Positions 7,984-16,491 of a stretch of 64,000 bases of DNA are shown here, in pieces. The notes under the pieces were generated by a model, which searched no databases, was not told where the DNA came from, and worked only from the letters and a program-made list of their open reading frames with translations. This DNA is from CAZSDP01 sp964605665 (GTDB lineage: Bacteria; Planctomycetota; UBA8108; UBA1146): positions 231,283 to 295,282 of the forward strand of contig CAZSDP010000002.1 in assembly GCA_964605665.1 (NCBI GenBank), given 5' to 3'. The position numbers were made by a program, and so were the translations under genes. How positions within the stretch are numbered: position 1 is the first letter of the stretch; every line of letters begins with the position of its first letter.

Positions 7984-8283
7984 TTACCTCTTTGCGGCGT
8001 CATGATGACGCCGTTCCAACCAAATTCTGGCTTCGACCACTTCCGGCTTCGACCAATCGATGTTCGTAAGTTCCTGCTCTCGTGATCGATCCGGATCACC
8101 CTCCTCGGCCGCGAGAGTCGATAGCCCGAAGAGTCGCCCGTCCAGAGATTCGCCCGAATGGAGATCGGACAACAGCCCAGAAGTGTAACGAGAGAACCGC
8201 GGGAGCGTCAACTCGTCAGAATGGACTGCTTCCCGCGACTCTGGAGGGCACATCTTCGTAAAGTGCCTAGATTTGAGACTCAT
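7984..8283 (-). CDS. Small hypothetical protein within the DUF1573 operon
   Basis: This 99-residue frame starts with an ATG that overlaps the stop codon of the upstream DUF1573 gene (ATGA). It ends four bases before the next DUF1573 start, which is the spacing expected of an operon gene. The protein is hydrophilic, with no signal peptide or membrane segment. It contains one Cys near its N-terminus and ends in basic residues (RRHHDAAKR). No family is recognised. The translation support is positional only. It could assist or regulate the two flanking exported DUF1573 proteins, but nothing in the sequence proves a role. Confidence 0.6.
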   Translation of the reverse strand: MSLKSRHFTKMCPPESREAVHSDELTLPRFSRYTSGLLSDLHSGESLDGRLFGLSTLAAEEGDPDRSREQELTNIDWSKPEVVEARIWLERRHHDAAKR

Positions 8284-9464
8284 CCGGACGGGCTACGCAG
8301 CCGAAACTGTGCGATCACTTCTCGCTCGCGAGTCGGTTCTCCGGGCTGATCGGTGACGACGATCAGTCGGCCGGTGACTTGAGATTGCCCCAACACCTTC
8401 ATCACGCGCACTTTGACCACATAGTGCTGACCTGGCACCACGGTTCGGAATTCCGTTTGAAACAGGCCTTCGGGAGCCCCCTCAATCCTCACCTCTTCGA
8501 TCTGGAAGTTGAGATCTGGCCGCTGCGATCGGAAGACGATCTCCTTGGAGACCTCCCGGTTGGGGTTTCGTTCGAGATGGGCGGTTTGACGCCGGTAGAA
8601 GACGACATTGCCACCGGGAGTGATCCGGATCGGATCCAAATGCTCCAGGACGACCCCATATGTGGTCTCCACTGCGGCCTGCTCCCCGACCTGAACCACG
8701 ATCACCAATTCGTCTCGCAGCATTCCAGGCGCCTCGCCGGGACCGCCCTTCAAAGTGACCCGGGCGCCGCCCGAATCGAGCTTTTCAAGTTTGACCAGCT
8801 CGAGGTTGGTGCCCACCACCTTTGCGGAGTGGACGGTGGTGGGGAGATCGGTTCCCGGTTCGAAGGTGAACTCCGACTCCTTCCCCTCTCCGACCACTCC
8901 CGAGACTTTAAGGAGGGGAGCGGGGGACTGAAGGAGTGGATTCACCTGTCCGATCATCCACAGTTGGATCTGTCCGGCGGTCGGGTCGTTCGAGAAGATC
9001 GTTGCACTCTTCCTCAGGTAGCCGGCAGGAGTCTTACCAGTGTCGACGGTCAGTTCGACGAGGCCTTCTTTTCCCGGGGCGATCTCCTTGCTGTAGAAGG
9101 AGGAGGTGCAGCCACAGTTCGAATTGATCCGCAAGATTTTCAGCGGGGCATCTCCTCGATTGAGCACTCGAAAAGAGTGCTTCATCACTTGCCCTTGCAG
9201 CACAGTTTCCCACTCATACTGAGTTTCAGGAAACTCGATCTTCGGTTGTGGGAATGGACTTGGAGCAGGATTCGGCTGATCTGGTCCCGGAGTTGGCGGA
9301 GTTTGACCGAAGACTCCAACCGGTCCCAAGAGAAGGGTCACCAGAGCGGCCCACGCGATGACGGTCAACGCGGGATACCCTCGTTGATCGATCGGGTGCG
9401 CAGTTGGGGTTTGGGGAGAGCAGCTGCGAGTGGGACGATGCTGATCTAAGAGCCGATGGTCCAT
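8280..9464 (-). CDS. Exported DUF1573 protein, Cys form
   Basis: This 394-residue protein is the first gene of the operon. The ATG at 9464 is preceded by GAGG. It has a long N-terminal region, a hydrophobic export or anchor segment near residues 33-53, and a Pro-rich linker. The DUF1573 domain contains NCGCT (Cys117, Cys119), and a second beta-rich domain ends in REREVIAQFR. It is similar over its full length to the UGA-containing protein at 6741-7979, so a tandem duplication is likely, with Cys kept here and UGA in the other copy. An open frame continues upstream through the N run, but it lacks family resemblance and crosses a repeat, so it is not accepted as coding. Confidence 0.85.
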   Translation of the reverse strand: MDHRLLDQHRPTRSCSPQTPTAHPIDQRGYPALTVIAWAALVTLLLGPVGVFGQTPPTPGPDQPNPAPSPFPQPKIEFPETQYEWETVLQGQVMKHSFRVLNRGDAPLKILRINSNCGCTSSFYSKEIAPGKEGLVELTVDTGKTPAGYLRKSATIFSNDPTAGQIQLWMIGQVNPLLQSPAPLLKVSGVVGEGKESEFTFEPGTDLPTTVHSAKVVGTNLELVKLEKLDSGGARVTLKGGPGEAPGMLRDELVIVVQVGEQAAVETTYGVVLEHLDPIRITPGGNVVFYRRQTAHLERNPNREVSKEIVFRSQRPDLNFQIEEVRIEGAPEGLFQTEFRTVVPGQHYVVKVRVMKVLGQSQVTGRLIVVTDQPGEPTREREVIAQFRLRSPSG

Positions 9465-10279
9465 TCTGAATTTGCCTCGATCTTCAGAGTTCAAGGTTGT
9501 CGAGCCACCTGAGGGCTCAATTGTTGGAGAAGGGGTCGTTCCGCCGCTCTTGCGGGATCGCACCCTGTATGTCGCAGCATCGTACCTCGCGGAGCGGTGT
9601 CTTCGAAATGGAGTCTCCAACTTTCCAGCGACCTGATCTGAGGTCCTCAACGACGGTCTCTCCCGAGGATTCAGGCCACAATTCCCAACATCCTGGCGTG
9701 GTGAGCGTATCCCCGAAGGTAGATCGTAGCTGCGCGAGGAATTGGCGGTTACCCTGCCAAGCTGGCTGCTGAAAGGGCGCAAGCTGGCTGCTGGAGGGGG
9801 ATTTCGGCCTCTNNNNNNNNNNNNNNNNNNNNNNNNNNNNNNNNNNNNNNNNNNNNNNNNNNNNNNNNNNNNNNNNNNNNNNNNNNNNNNNNNNNNNNNN
9901 NNNNNNNNNNNNCAAGCTGGCTGCTGAAAGGGCGCAAGCTGGCTGCTGGAGGGGGATTTCGGCCTCTCTTGGGCTATCGAGTAAGTTTTCGGTCGACAAA
10001 TGAAGGCGTGAATTCTTGTAAATCTCGTGCGTCCTGGATCCCGATGTGGATTTACTTCAGCTAAACTGCGGTTCGTAAGCTTTGGGCAAGACTCTTGCAC
10101 CAGATTGGAAAATGGTCGGTGGGAATCGACCTGTGGTGTGGCTCCGCGTCTCTGCAATATCGGCGGTTCGGTTGGTCGACCGAAATCGTGCTGCGTTCGA
10201 TTCGCAGAGTGCCACCTGTCCTGATCAGTGAAGATTGACCCGTAATAACTCCCGATGGGGGGGGAAAGGTAGGTCGCCG
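9465..10279. other. Divergent intergenic region between the two UGA-containing loci
   Basis: About 815 bases, 100 of them N, separate the DUF1573 operon and the thioredoxin-like gene. No convincing gene is seen on either strand. It should contain both promoters, but I could not pick clear -35/-10 pairs. It holds short direct repeats (next entry) around the assembly gap. Confidence 0.5.
9758..9967. repeat. Direct repeats flanking a 100-N gap
   Basis: The 55 bases at 9758-9812 are identical to 9913-9967, and the N run occupies 9813-9912. Inside each 55-mer CAAGCTGGCTGCTG occurs twice, 22 bases apart. As at the first gap, an exact 55-base match at both edges suggests a k-mer overlap rather than a true duplication. 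A longer tandem array that collapsed in assembly is the other possibility. Confidence 0.8.
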
Positions 10280-11272
10280 ATGAAGCGTCGTCTCATGGTG
10301 ACTCCATTGGCTGCAGTCCTGGTGGCTGCGATGGCTGTATCGGCTTTCGCCGGTTCTGAGGTCGGGGATAAGGCTCCCGAGCTCGAGCCGAGTGGTTGGC
10401 TGAACAATGTTGGCCCCGTCTCTTGGGAACGGCTTGAGGGTAAGCTGATTCTCATCGAGAAGTGGGCGACCTGGTGAGGCCCCTGCAAGGGCCAGATTCC
10501 GCACCTGAACCGTCTTCATAAAGAGTTCGGGAGTAAGGGTCTGGTTGTCATCGGCGTGACCGATGAAGCAGCAGGCGTTGCTCAACCCTACGTCAAGAAG
10601 AACAAAATGGAGTACCTCGTCGCCGTCGGAGGCGGAGCTGGAGGCTATAAGACGCGGGGAATTCCCCACGCATGGCTCGTTGCTCCGAACGGAAAGATCG
10701 TCTGGAAGGGCCACCCCTCCGGCGTGAACACCTCCATCATCGAGGAACACATCAAGACCGTTCGATTGCGCCCCACATTCAAGTTCGATGGAGCCCTGAA
10801 AAGGGCGAACAAGAATCTGAACTCGGGGAAGTATGGCAAGGGGATCGTCGACCTCGAAAAAGTGATTGCGAAGAATCCCGACGACGCGGATCTCATCACA
10901 GAAGCAGAAGAGGCGATCGCTCAGGTCAAGAAGTTTGGCGAAGATGAATTCGCTTCGGTAGAGGAGTACGCCAAGGCAGGTTTCTACCCCGAAGCGATGG
11001 CGAAATTGCAGTGGCTCACCAAGTCCTTCAAGGGCACCTCTATCGGTGATCAGGCTGACGAGAAGTACGCGGTGTGGAAAAAAGATTCCACCGTCAAGGC
11101 CGAGATCAGCGGTGCAGAAGTGATCGCGATGGCGGAGGAGTTGATCGGCAAGCGCAAGTACAAAGATGCTGCCCGTGCGCTGGTCAAGGTGACCAAGGGG
11201 AAGAAGTACGAGGGGACGAAAGTGCGAGATAAAGCACAAGACCTCCTCGACGATGTGATGAACAAGCTTTAA
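10280..11272 (+). CDS. Exported thioredoxin-like protein with UGA in the active site (probable selenoprotein)
   Basis: Reading from the ATG at 10280 (site AAGGTAGG) through one in-frame TGA at 10475-10477 gives 330 residues. A signal peptide covers residues 1-24. A TlpA/ResA-type thioredoxin domain follows, with GDKAPELE near residue 29. The active site reads WATW-U66-GPC69, where nearly all relatives have WCxPC. The fold continues after the UGA, with GLVVIGVTDE, the cis-Pro loop GIPHAWLV, and PNGKIVWKGH. The C-terminal half is Lys-rich and helical, with TPR-like features (LNSGKYGKGIVDLEKVI). The UGA therefore sits at the nucleophile position, so selenocysteine is strongly inferred. It lies divergent from the DUF1573 operon, and an oxidoreductase-substrate relation is possible. 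Confidence 0.88.
10478..10493 (+). promoter_or_regulatory. Hairpin directly downstream of the thioredoxin UGA (candidate SECIS)
   Basis: The 5-bp stem GGCCC/GGGCC with loop CTGCAA begins at the base after the UGA. The position is compatible with a Sec-insertion structure, but the loop is not the classic GGUCU type, and the coding constraint for GPCKG could also produce it. Confidence 0.35.
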
Positions 11273-11314
11273 GCGAGTTCATCGATCTCCCCAATTGAGG
11301 GAGACCCATCTCTA

Positions 11315-11357
11315 CTGCCCTTGCTGGAATGCACTTCCAGCAAGGGCAGTTTCTTTT
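11315..11357 (+). terminator. Intrinsic terminator of the thioredoxin-like gene
   Basis: A perfect 15-bp stem (CTGCCCTTGCTGGAA and its complement) around TGCAC is followed by TTTCTTTT. It begins 43 bases after the stop codon. Confidence 0.93.
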
Positions 11358-11468
11358 CATCTTTGGCGCAAGGTGACAAGAGTATTGAGTCGGAAGCGGA
11401 TCCTTCAATGCGAGTACTCCGAGAGATCGGTTTTTGACTTCCCTACCGGCTCGATTGTCGGCAGGAGC

Positions 11469-12470
11469 TCAATCTGAGAAGCCCTGCAGCCGTTCGATCA
11501 GATCGACCACGCGTTGGCTGTATCCCCACTCATTGTCGTACCAGCTGAAGCACTTCACCGTGCGAGGGCCCACCGTCTCGGTCAGGAGTGAGTCGAAGAT
11601 CGAAGAGTGCGGGTCACCGATGATGTCAGAAGAGACGACCGGATCTCTGCAGTAGTCGACGATCCCTTTCATCGGGCCCTTTGCAGCCTCCGCAACCGCG
11701 TCATTGGCCGCTTCTACGGTGACGTCCTTTTCCAGGACAGCCACCAGATCAACGATTGAACCATTGATGACGGGAACCCTCATCGCCATCCCGTCTAGCT
11801 TCCCTGCGAGATGGGGAAGAACTTGACCGACCGCCCTCGCGGCACCGGTTGTGGTGGGGATCGTGTTTTCACCTGCAGCTCGTGAGCGGCGAAGGTCTTT
11901 GTGATACCAATCGGAGAGTCGCTGGTCATTGGTGTAGGCATGAACCGTGGTCATGATCCCACGTTCAAAACCAAACGCGTCGTCGAGAATTTTAACCAAG
12001 GGTGCGAGACAATTAGTGGTGCAGCTCGCGTTCGATACGATTCGATGTTCTGCCTTGAGAACATCGTCATTGACTCCGAGGACGACCATCGCATCGATTT
12101 CGTCTTTTGGTGGAACGGTGAGAATGACCCTCTTTGCTCCCGCAGTGAGGTGACCCTCCAGTTCCTGACGTGAACGGAATCGACCGGTTGCCTCGACCAC
12201 CACATCGACTCCGAGCTCTTGCCAAGGAAGTTCCGTTGGTAGTCTCTCCTTGATCAGTCGAGACTCACTTCCTGCGGCAAATAGAACATCGTCGTCGACC
12301 CGAACTGCGCCTGGAAATCGTCCCATCACCGAGTCGAATCGAAGGAGGTAGGTGAGAGGTTCGTCTTCAGAGATGTCGTTGATTGCGACGACGTCGTGAT
12401 TCCCGTGTTCGATAAGTGCACGAAAGACGCTGCGACCGATCCGCCCAAAACCGTTGATTGCGATCTTCAT
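11469..12470 (-). CDS. gap: Glyceraldehyde-3-phosphate dehydrogenase
   Basis: This is a 333-residue type I GAPDH, the phosphorylating glycolytic enzyme converting glyceraldehyde 3-phosphate, NAD(P)+ and phosphate to 1,3-bisphosphoglycerate. The Rossmann motif NGFGRIGR is at residues 6-13. The catalytic Cys150 is in SNASCTTNC, and His177 in TVHAYTNDQ. The C-terminal SWYDNEWGYS is intact. The ATG is preceded by GGAGG and overlaps the stop of the upstream GAPDH-like gene by four bases (ATGA), so the two are translationally coupled. It is convergent with the thioredoxin-like gene. Confidence 0.95.
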   Translation of the reverse strand: MKIAINGFGRIGRSVFRALIEHGNHDVVAINDISEDEPLTYLLRFDSVMGRFPGAVRVDDDVLFAAGSESRLIKERLPTELPWQELGVDVVVEATGRFRSRQELEGHLTAGAKRVILTVPPKDEIDAMVVLGVNDDVLKAEHRIVSNASCTTNCLAPLVKILDDAFGFERGIMTTVHAYTNDQRLSDWYHKDLRRSRAAGENTIPTTTGAARAVGQVLPHLAGKLDGMAMRVPVINGSIVDLVAVLEKDVTVEAANDAVAEAAKGPMKGIVDYCRDPVVSSDIIGDPHSSIFDSLLTETVGPRTVKCFSWYDNEWGYSQRVVDLIERLQGFSD

Positions 12471-13495
12471 GCTGTCCTCCGATCACCGCGTGTCCCCTGT
12501 GGGCCCAATTGCGCCGCGGCTTCGACGATGCGGTGCGCGAGGCCCCCTCCCTGGGCATACCAACCGAGCACTTTGATCAAGTCTCCTCCGACCACCATGG
12601 TGGCGAGGCTGTCGAAGACACAACTTCGAGGTGAGTCTTCGATGTCGCTCGAGACGATCGGCTGCTCAGTGTAGTCGAGGACGCCGCGGAGAGTACTGCT
12701 CGCAGCGCTGTGGAAGATCTCATTGACCTCCACTGCGGTCGCGCTTCTCTCTAGTCTTACATTGAGGTCGACGCAGGAGACACTCGGTACTGGAACGTTC
12801 AGTTTACCGCCGACAAACTTCCCTTTGAGGTGAGGGTAGACCCCGACCACTGCTTCGTCAGTCCAGCTGCTGAGCGGAACGATGTTGACCATCGCTGCTC
12901 TTGAGGAGCGAAGGTCAGAGGCGGGGACGTCGGTCAGGCTTTGTTCGTTGGTGTAAGCGTGAACCGAGGTGAAGCTACCTTCGGAGACGCCGAAGGCTTC
13001 CTGGAGAACCTTGACCAAGATCGCCGTGCAATTCGCAGTGCTCGATCCGCAGCTCAGAATTCGATGGCTTCGATCGATCGGCTCGGGCGTGACACCTTGC
13101 AGGTGGATTGCGTCGATTTCATCTCCAGGTGGAACCGTCAGAATGACGCGATCTGCACCTTGGTCGAGGTGGCGTTGAAGCTCCGCACGTCTTCGATATC
13201 TTCCCGTCGCTTCGACGACGACATCGACGCCATACTCATACCAGGGGATCTCCCCCGGTTCTCGTTGGTGGAGCACCGGAATCTGGCGTCCTTTGGCGTA
13301 CAACGCGTCATCGATCACTCGAACCGGCTCATCAAAGGTCCCATGGAGAGTGTCGTATCGAAGGAGGTACTCCATCGCCTTCGAGTCGGCCAATTCATTG
13401 ATGGCGACGACTTCGATGTCGTCGCGGTGGTAGACCGCTCGGAAGATGTTGCGGCCGAGTCGGCCGAACCCCATCAACCCCATCCTGACCTTCAT
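12467..13495 (-). CDS. GAPDH-like protein lacking the catalytic cysteine
   Basis: This 342-residue homologue of the downstream GAPDH keeps the nucleotide-binding GFGRLGR and the His of SVHAYTNEQ. The active-site sequence is SCGSSTANC instead of SNASCTTNC. The codon at 13040-13042 is AGC, so residue 152, the normal nucleophile, is Ser. The C-terminal NEWGYS is also lost (WYAQGGGLAH). It is therefore unlikely to work as a normal phosphorylating GAPDH. The frame is intact and well translated, which argues against a decaying pseudogene. ATG 13495 follows AGGTGGG. A GTG at 13504 is the alternative start. It may be a regulatory subunit, or an enzyme acting on another aldehyde. Confidence 0.85.
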   Translation of the reverse strand: MKVRMGLMGFGRLGRNIFRAVYHRDDIEVVAINELADSKAMEYLLRYDTLHGTFDEPVRVIDDALYAKGRQIPVLHQREPGEIPWYEYGVDVVVEATGRYRRRAELQRHLDQGADRVILTVPPGDEIDAIHLQGVTPEPIDRSHRILSCGSSTANCTAILVKVLQEAFGVSEGSFTSVHAYTNEQSLTDVPASDLRSSRAAMVNIVPLSSWTDEAVVGVYPHLKGKFVGGKLNVPVPSVSCVDLNVRLERSATAVEVNEIFHSAASSTLRGVLDYTEQPIVSSDIEDSPRSCVFDSLATMVVGGDLIKVLGWYAQGGGLAHRIVEAAAQLGPQGTRGDRRTA

Positions 13496-13743
13496 CGTGC
13501 CCACCTATCTCTCGTTGGTAGCCCGTGGGGCCGAATCTCTACCAATCTTCGCCGCTTTTGAGATCGGTTCCCACCAGCTCCTTATCCTGTTTGTCGGCCA
13601 GAAGATCCACTCCATTGCGGGTCTCTTCGAACTTTGTCCTCCTCTTCTGGTCGGCGATCTGTCTCGATATCTCCAGACTGCTGTACTCTCTCGGTGCCCT
13701 TGGCATCCTATTGGTCGGGAGCCTTCGAAGGAGAGAAGGGGCT

Positions 13744-14904
13744 ATGAAGCTGAACGAATCCGGCGCGAATTCAGGCCGGGAGCGGATCGAGGCGCTTTAT
13801 CGAGTCCACCGGCAGATGGCGGGGGAGTACGGTGACGTCAAAGACCTCGCTCGGGCGATCGCCGTCGAATTGACCGTGGAGGTGCCGGAGGCACTGATCG
13901 CACGATTTCCTGCCTTGGAGCGAGATGTCGTCGCACGAGTCGACGAGATTCACGAGTCACCCGACGCAACTGAGATCCAACTATCCTTTGATCCGAGCCT
14001 CGCGGAGGGAGGGCTGCCTCAACTGATCAATCTCCTCTCCGGAAATGTCTCGATGCTTCCAGGAATTGAGTTGCTCGAGGCGAGCCTCCCACCGACGGTC
14101 GAGTCGATCTTTTCCGGTCCCAAATTTGGTATTCAAGGCATCCGTGAACGGCTCGGCAATTTTGACCGACCGATCGTCGCGACGGCGCTGAAACCGCGCG
14201 GTGCGCCTTTGGAAGAATTCGAGAGAGTTGCTGAGGCCTTTTCCAGAGGTGGGGGCGAGGTGATCAAGGATGATCACAACCTCGTGGAAGGGCGATTCGA
14301 GGATTATGCAGAACGTGTTTTGCGGATTCGTGACGCCGTGCGCAGAGGAAGTGAATCCTCGGGAACGAAGTGTCTCTACCATGCGCTTTTGACCGGACCA
14401 CTCGATGAACTCGAGCGACGAATTCGGTTCCTGGAATCGGAGGAGATCGATGGAGTCCTGGTGGCACCGATGCTGCTCGGACTCGAGGGGACGCGTCAAT
14501 TGATCGAATCGACCGATCGCTTGGTGTGGACCCATCCATCGTTTACGGGGGCGGTTGCCCATCCGGCAGGCTCTGTACTTTCACCTGCTTTCCTGCATGG
14601 AACTCTCTTCCGCTGGTTGGGGGCGGATGCTGTCGTGTTCGTGAATCATGGAGGACGCTTTCCGATTTCTCGGTCCGATTGTCGATCGATTGCAGAGTCT
14701 TGCCGAGCTCCAAGAGGTGCGATTCGCACCGCGTTTCCGGTGCCCGCTGGCGGGATGACCTTTGATCGCATCGGTTCGATGATCGCCGATTATGGACACG
14801 ACACGATCTTGTTGATCGGTGGTGATCTGCTGATTCACGAGGCAGGGATCGAGGAGGGGACCCGGAAGTTCTTGGAGGCGATCGCCGTTCAATCCGGTTC
14901 TTGA
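13744..14904 (+). CDS. RuBisCO-like protein (form IV)
   Basis: This 386-residue protein is related to the RuBisCO large chain. It has TALKPRG (Lys150, in the position of the first active-site lysine) and GEVIKDDHN (Lys175, Asp176, Asp177). In true RuBisCO the latter motif is KDDE, with the final Glu binding Mg2+. Here that residue is His178, as in RuBisCO-like proteins of the non-photosynthetic type. Glycine-rich phosphate loops follow (VFVNHGGRFP, LLIGGDLL). It is shorter than the usual 410-470 residues. The ATG is preceded by AAGGAGAGAAGGGG. It is divergent from the GAPDH pair. Carbon fixation is unlikely. An enolase or isomerase role on sugar phosphates such as methylthioribulose phosphate is possible. 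Confidence 0.85.
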   Translation: MKLNESGANSGRERIEALYRVHRQMAGEYGDVKDLARAIAVELTVEVPEALIARFPALERDVVARVDEIHESPDATEIQLSFDPSLAEGGLPQLINLLSGNVSMLPGIELLEASLPPTVESIFSGPKFGIQGIRERLGNFDRPIVATALKPRGAPLEEFERVAEAFSRGGGEVIKDDHNLVEGRFEDYAERVLRIRDAVRRGSESSGTKCLYHALLTGPLDELERRIRFLESEEIDGVLVAPMLLGLEGTRQLIESTDRLVWTHPSFTGAVAHPAGSVLSPAFLHGTLFRWLGADAVVFVNHGGRFPISRSDCRSIAESCRAPRGAIRTAFPVPAGGMTFDRIGSMIADYGHDTILLIGGDLLIHEAGIEEGTRKFLEAIAVQSGS

Positions 14905-16163
14905 GTTTCTACAGCTGAGTGCTCTCGATCTGAGTTGTCCGGTTTCTCAACTCGATCGGAGGCCGATCGCTCCGAAGCTAAGGGAAGTGCGGAGCGGTCT
15001 GCAGCTTCGCCCTCAGGAGCTTGCCCGATGAACGGTGGCGGATCCCAACCTCGCTCCACCAGCAGGAGCTGCGCCGCGTATTCACGCAGCTCTTCGTTGA
15101 GCTCTTCATTCGCGACGATCGTCTTCAGGTATCCCTGACTTTCCTCCCTCGCGCGGGCGAGCAGAGTGCGCAAGGCGGTTCCCTTCATCGCGAGGCTGAC
15201 CTTGGGGTGGTTGACTCCAGCTTCGATCGAGGGCAGCAAGTCGTGGGGGCCGAATTGAAGTAACGCTTCGACGAATAGGTCCGCCTCTTCAGAATTGCTA
15301 CAACGATCGAGAAGGCGAGGCAGCCGGGGGGCAAACTCGTGGTGACCCCGCTCGAGGAGTCCCGCCCAAGCTTCAACCTGGGTGCTCGGTGGAGCGAGAT
15401 CGTGATCGAGCAAGTGCTCGAGGGCAGATCGACCGGTCGAGCCTTCGATCTCGCGGAGCGCCGTTGCTGCAAGTCCTCGAATCGCTGCTGAGGAGTCTCT
15501 GAGCGCGGCGAAAGAGAGCGGGTCGACCGTCTCTGGGGATTGGAGACCTGCAAGCATCCGAACTGCGGTTTCTCGGTCTCTCTCCTCGGGGGCGAACCTC
15601 ACGACGTCAGAAAGAAAGAGCCTCCCATTCGGTCCCGCACTCTGCAGTTTCTGTAGGAAGGCACTTCCGAGCGGGCCGTGGATCGCCACCGAACCTTCGA
15701 TCACGAGGCGGGCAAAGGAGAGAGCCAAAGGGAGATTGTCGGAGAGGACGGCGATCGGCTCGATTTCGCTCGGGGAAAGGCGATCGCTGACGCTTGGTCG
15801 CTCCGACGATTCGCGACTTGGATCTGAGGATTCAAGTTGGAGTTGTTCTGTCTGGCGCTTTTTCCACTGCTCTAGGGAGACTCGATCGGAGGCGAGTTCT
15901 CGATCGAGCTGTTCGGCGAAGGTCTCGACTTGACTGAGTCGAGACGTGAATTCTCCATCGAAGGGGGAGGGAGGATGCTCGACCGGTGACCGCTGCCAGG
16001 TCATGACGACCGCTGCAACAGCCCCGGCGAGGGCGGCGATGAGGGTTTGACCGATGAGAGCCTTCACGATGACTTTCCGGCTTTGTCCTTCGATTCCTAG
16101 CGACGAGAGTCGATCGACGATGACCCTGCATCCTCGATCGTCGAAAGAAGAACGCAATTCCAA
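14889..16163 (-). CDS. Membrane-anchored helical-repeat (HEAT-like) protein
   Basis: This hypothetical protein is up to 424 residues long. A single hydrophobic segment near residues 36-55 (IGQTLIAALAGAVAAVVM) is followed by a charged, coiled-coil-prone stretch (about 70-125). From about 190 to 360 there are repeated helical pairs of HEAT/Armadillo type, for example IRGLAATALREI and MKGTALRTLLARA. The acidic tail is disordered. The TTG start at 16163 lacks a good ribosome site. A GTG at 16067 (GGAAAG upstream) would start just before the membrane segment. It ends 16 bases inside the 3' end of the convergent RuBisCO-like gene. It probably scaffolds other proteins, but its partner is unknown. 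Confidence 0.7.
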   Translation of the reverse strand: MELRSSFDDRGCRVIVDRLSSLGIEGQSRKVIVKALIGQTLIAALAGAVAAVVMTWQRSPVEHPPSPFDGEFTSRLSQVETFAEQLDRELASDRVSLEQWKKRQTEQLQLESSDPSRESSERPSVSDRLSPSEIEPIAVLSDNLPLALSFARLVIEGSVAIHGPLGSAFLQKLQSAGPNGRLFLSDVVRFAPEERDRETAVRMLAGLQSPETVDPLSFAALRDSSAAIRGLAATALREIEGSTGRSALEHLLDHDLAPPSTQVEAWAGLLERGHHEFAPRLPRLLDRCSNSEEADLFVEALLQFGPHDLLPSIEAGVNHPKVSLAMKGTALRTLLARAREESQGYLKTIVANEELNEELREYAAQLLLVERGWDPPPFIGQAPEGEAADRSALPLASERSASDRVEKPDNSDREHSAVETQEPD

Positions 16164-16491
16164 TTTGGTGACGAATTGGAGGATTTACATGAGGTGGATC
16201 AAGTTCTGTTTGTTACTCGCCAGGTACGCGTTTTAACAAAATAAGGGTGAGTGGCTTCCTGGGAGTTTGGTCGCTTAAGCTTAAGTCTTTATTGGTTTTG
16301 CGAGGATATTTGTAAACGGGGGGAGACTAGGCCTTCGCTGTTTGGTATTGTTGACAGTTCAAGTACTGGAGGTGTTTGTAAGTCCTGCGGTCCTCTCTGT
16401 GTTCGACACGGAGGTCGGTCAGCCTGGTCCGCCGCAGGGTCTCTCTACGGTTTACCCGTCAATTCGACAGTGTTGAAAGGGTGTGGGTCCC
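16164..16491. other. Upstream region of the dockerin-tailed secreted protein
   Basis: No gene is supported in these 328 bases. A perfect TTGACA lies at 16351-16356, but the bases 17-18 further on (GTTTGT/TTTGTA) are a poor -10. The long leader sequence is somewhat AT-richer than its surroundings. Confidence 0.35.

Noticed and set aside
9465..10157. Long upstream extension of the Cys-form DUF1573 gene through the second gap
   Set aside because: The extension crosses N bases and direct repeats. The ATG at 9464 with GAGG and the export segment after it give a better start.
16351..16356. Perfect TTGACA as a sigma-70 promoter
   Set aside because: No acceptable -10 at 16-18 bases; one perfect hexamer is weak evidence.
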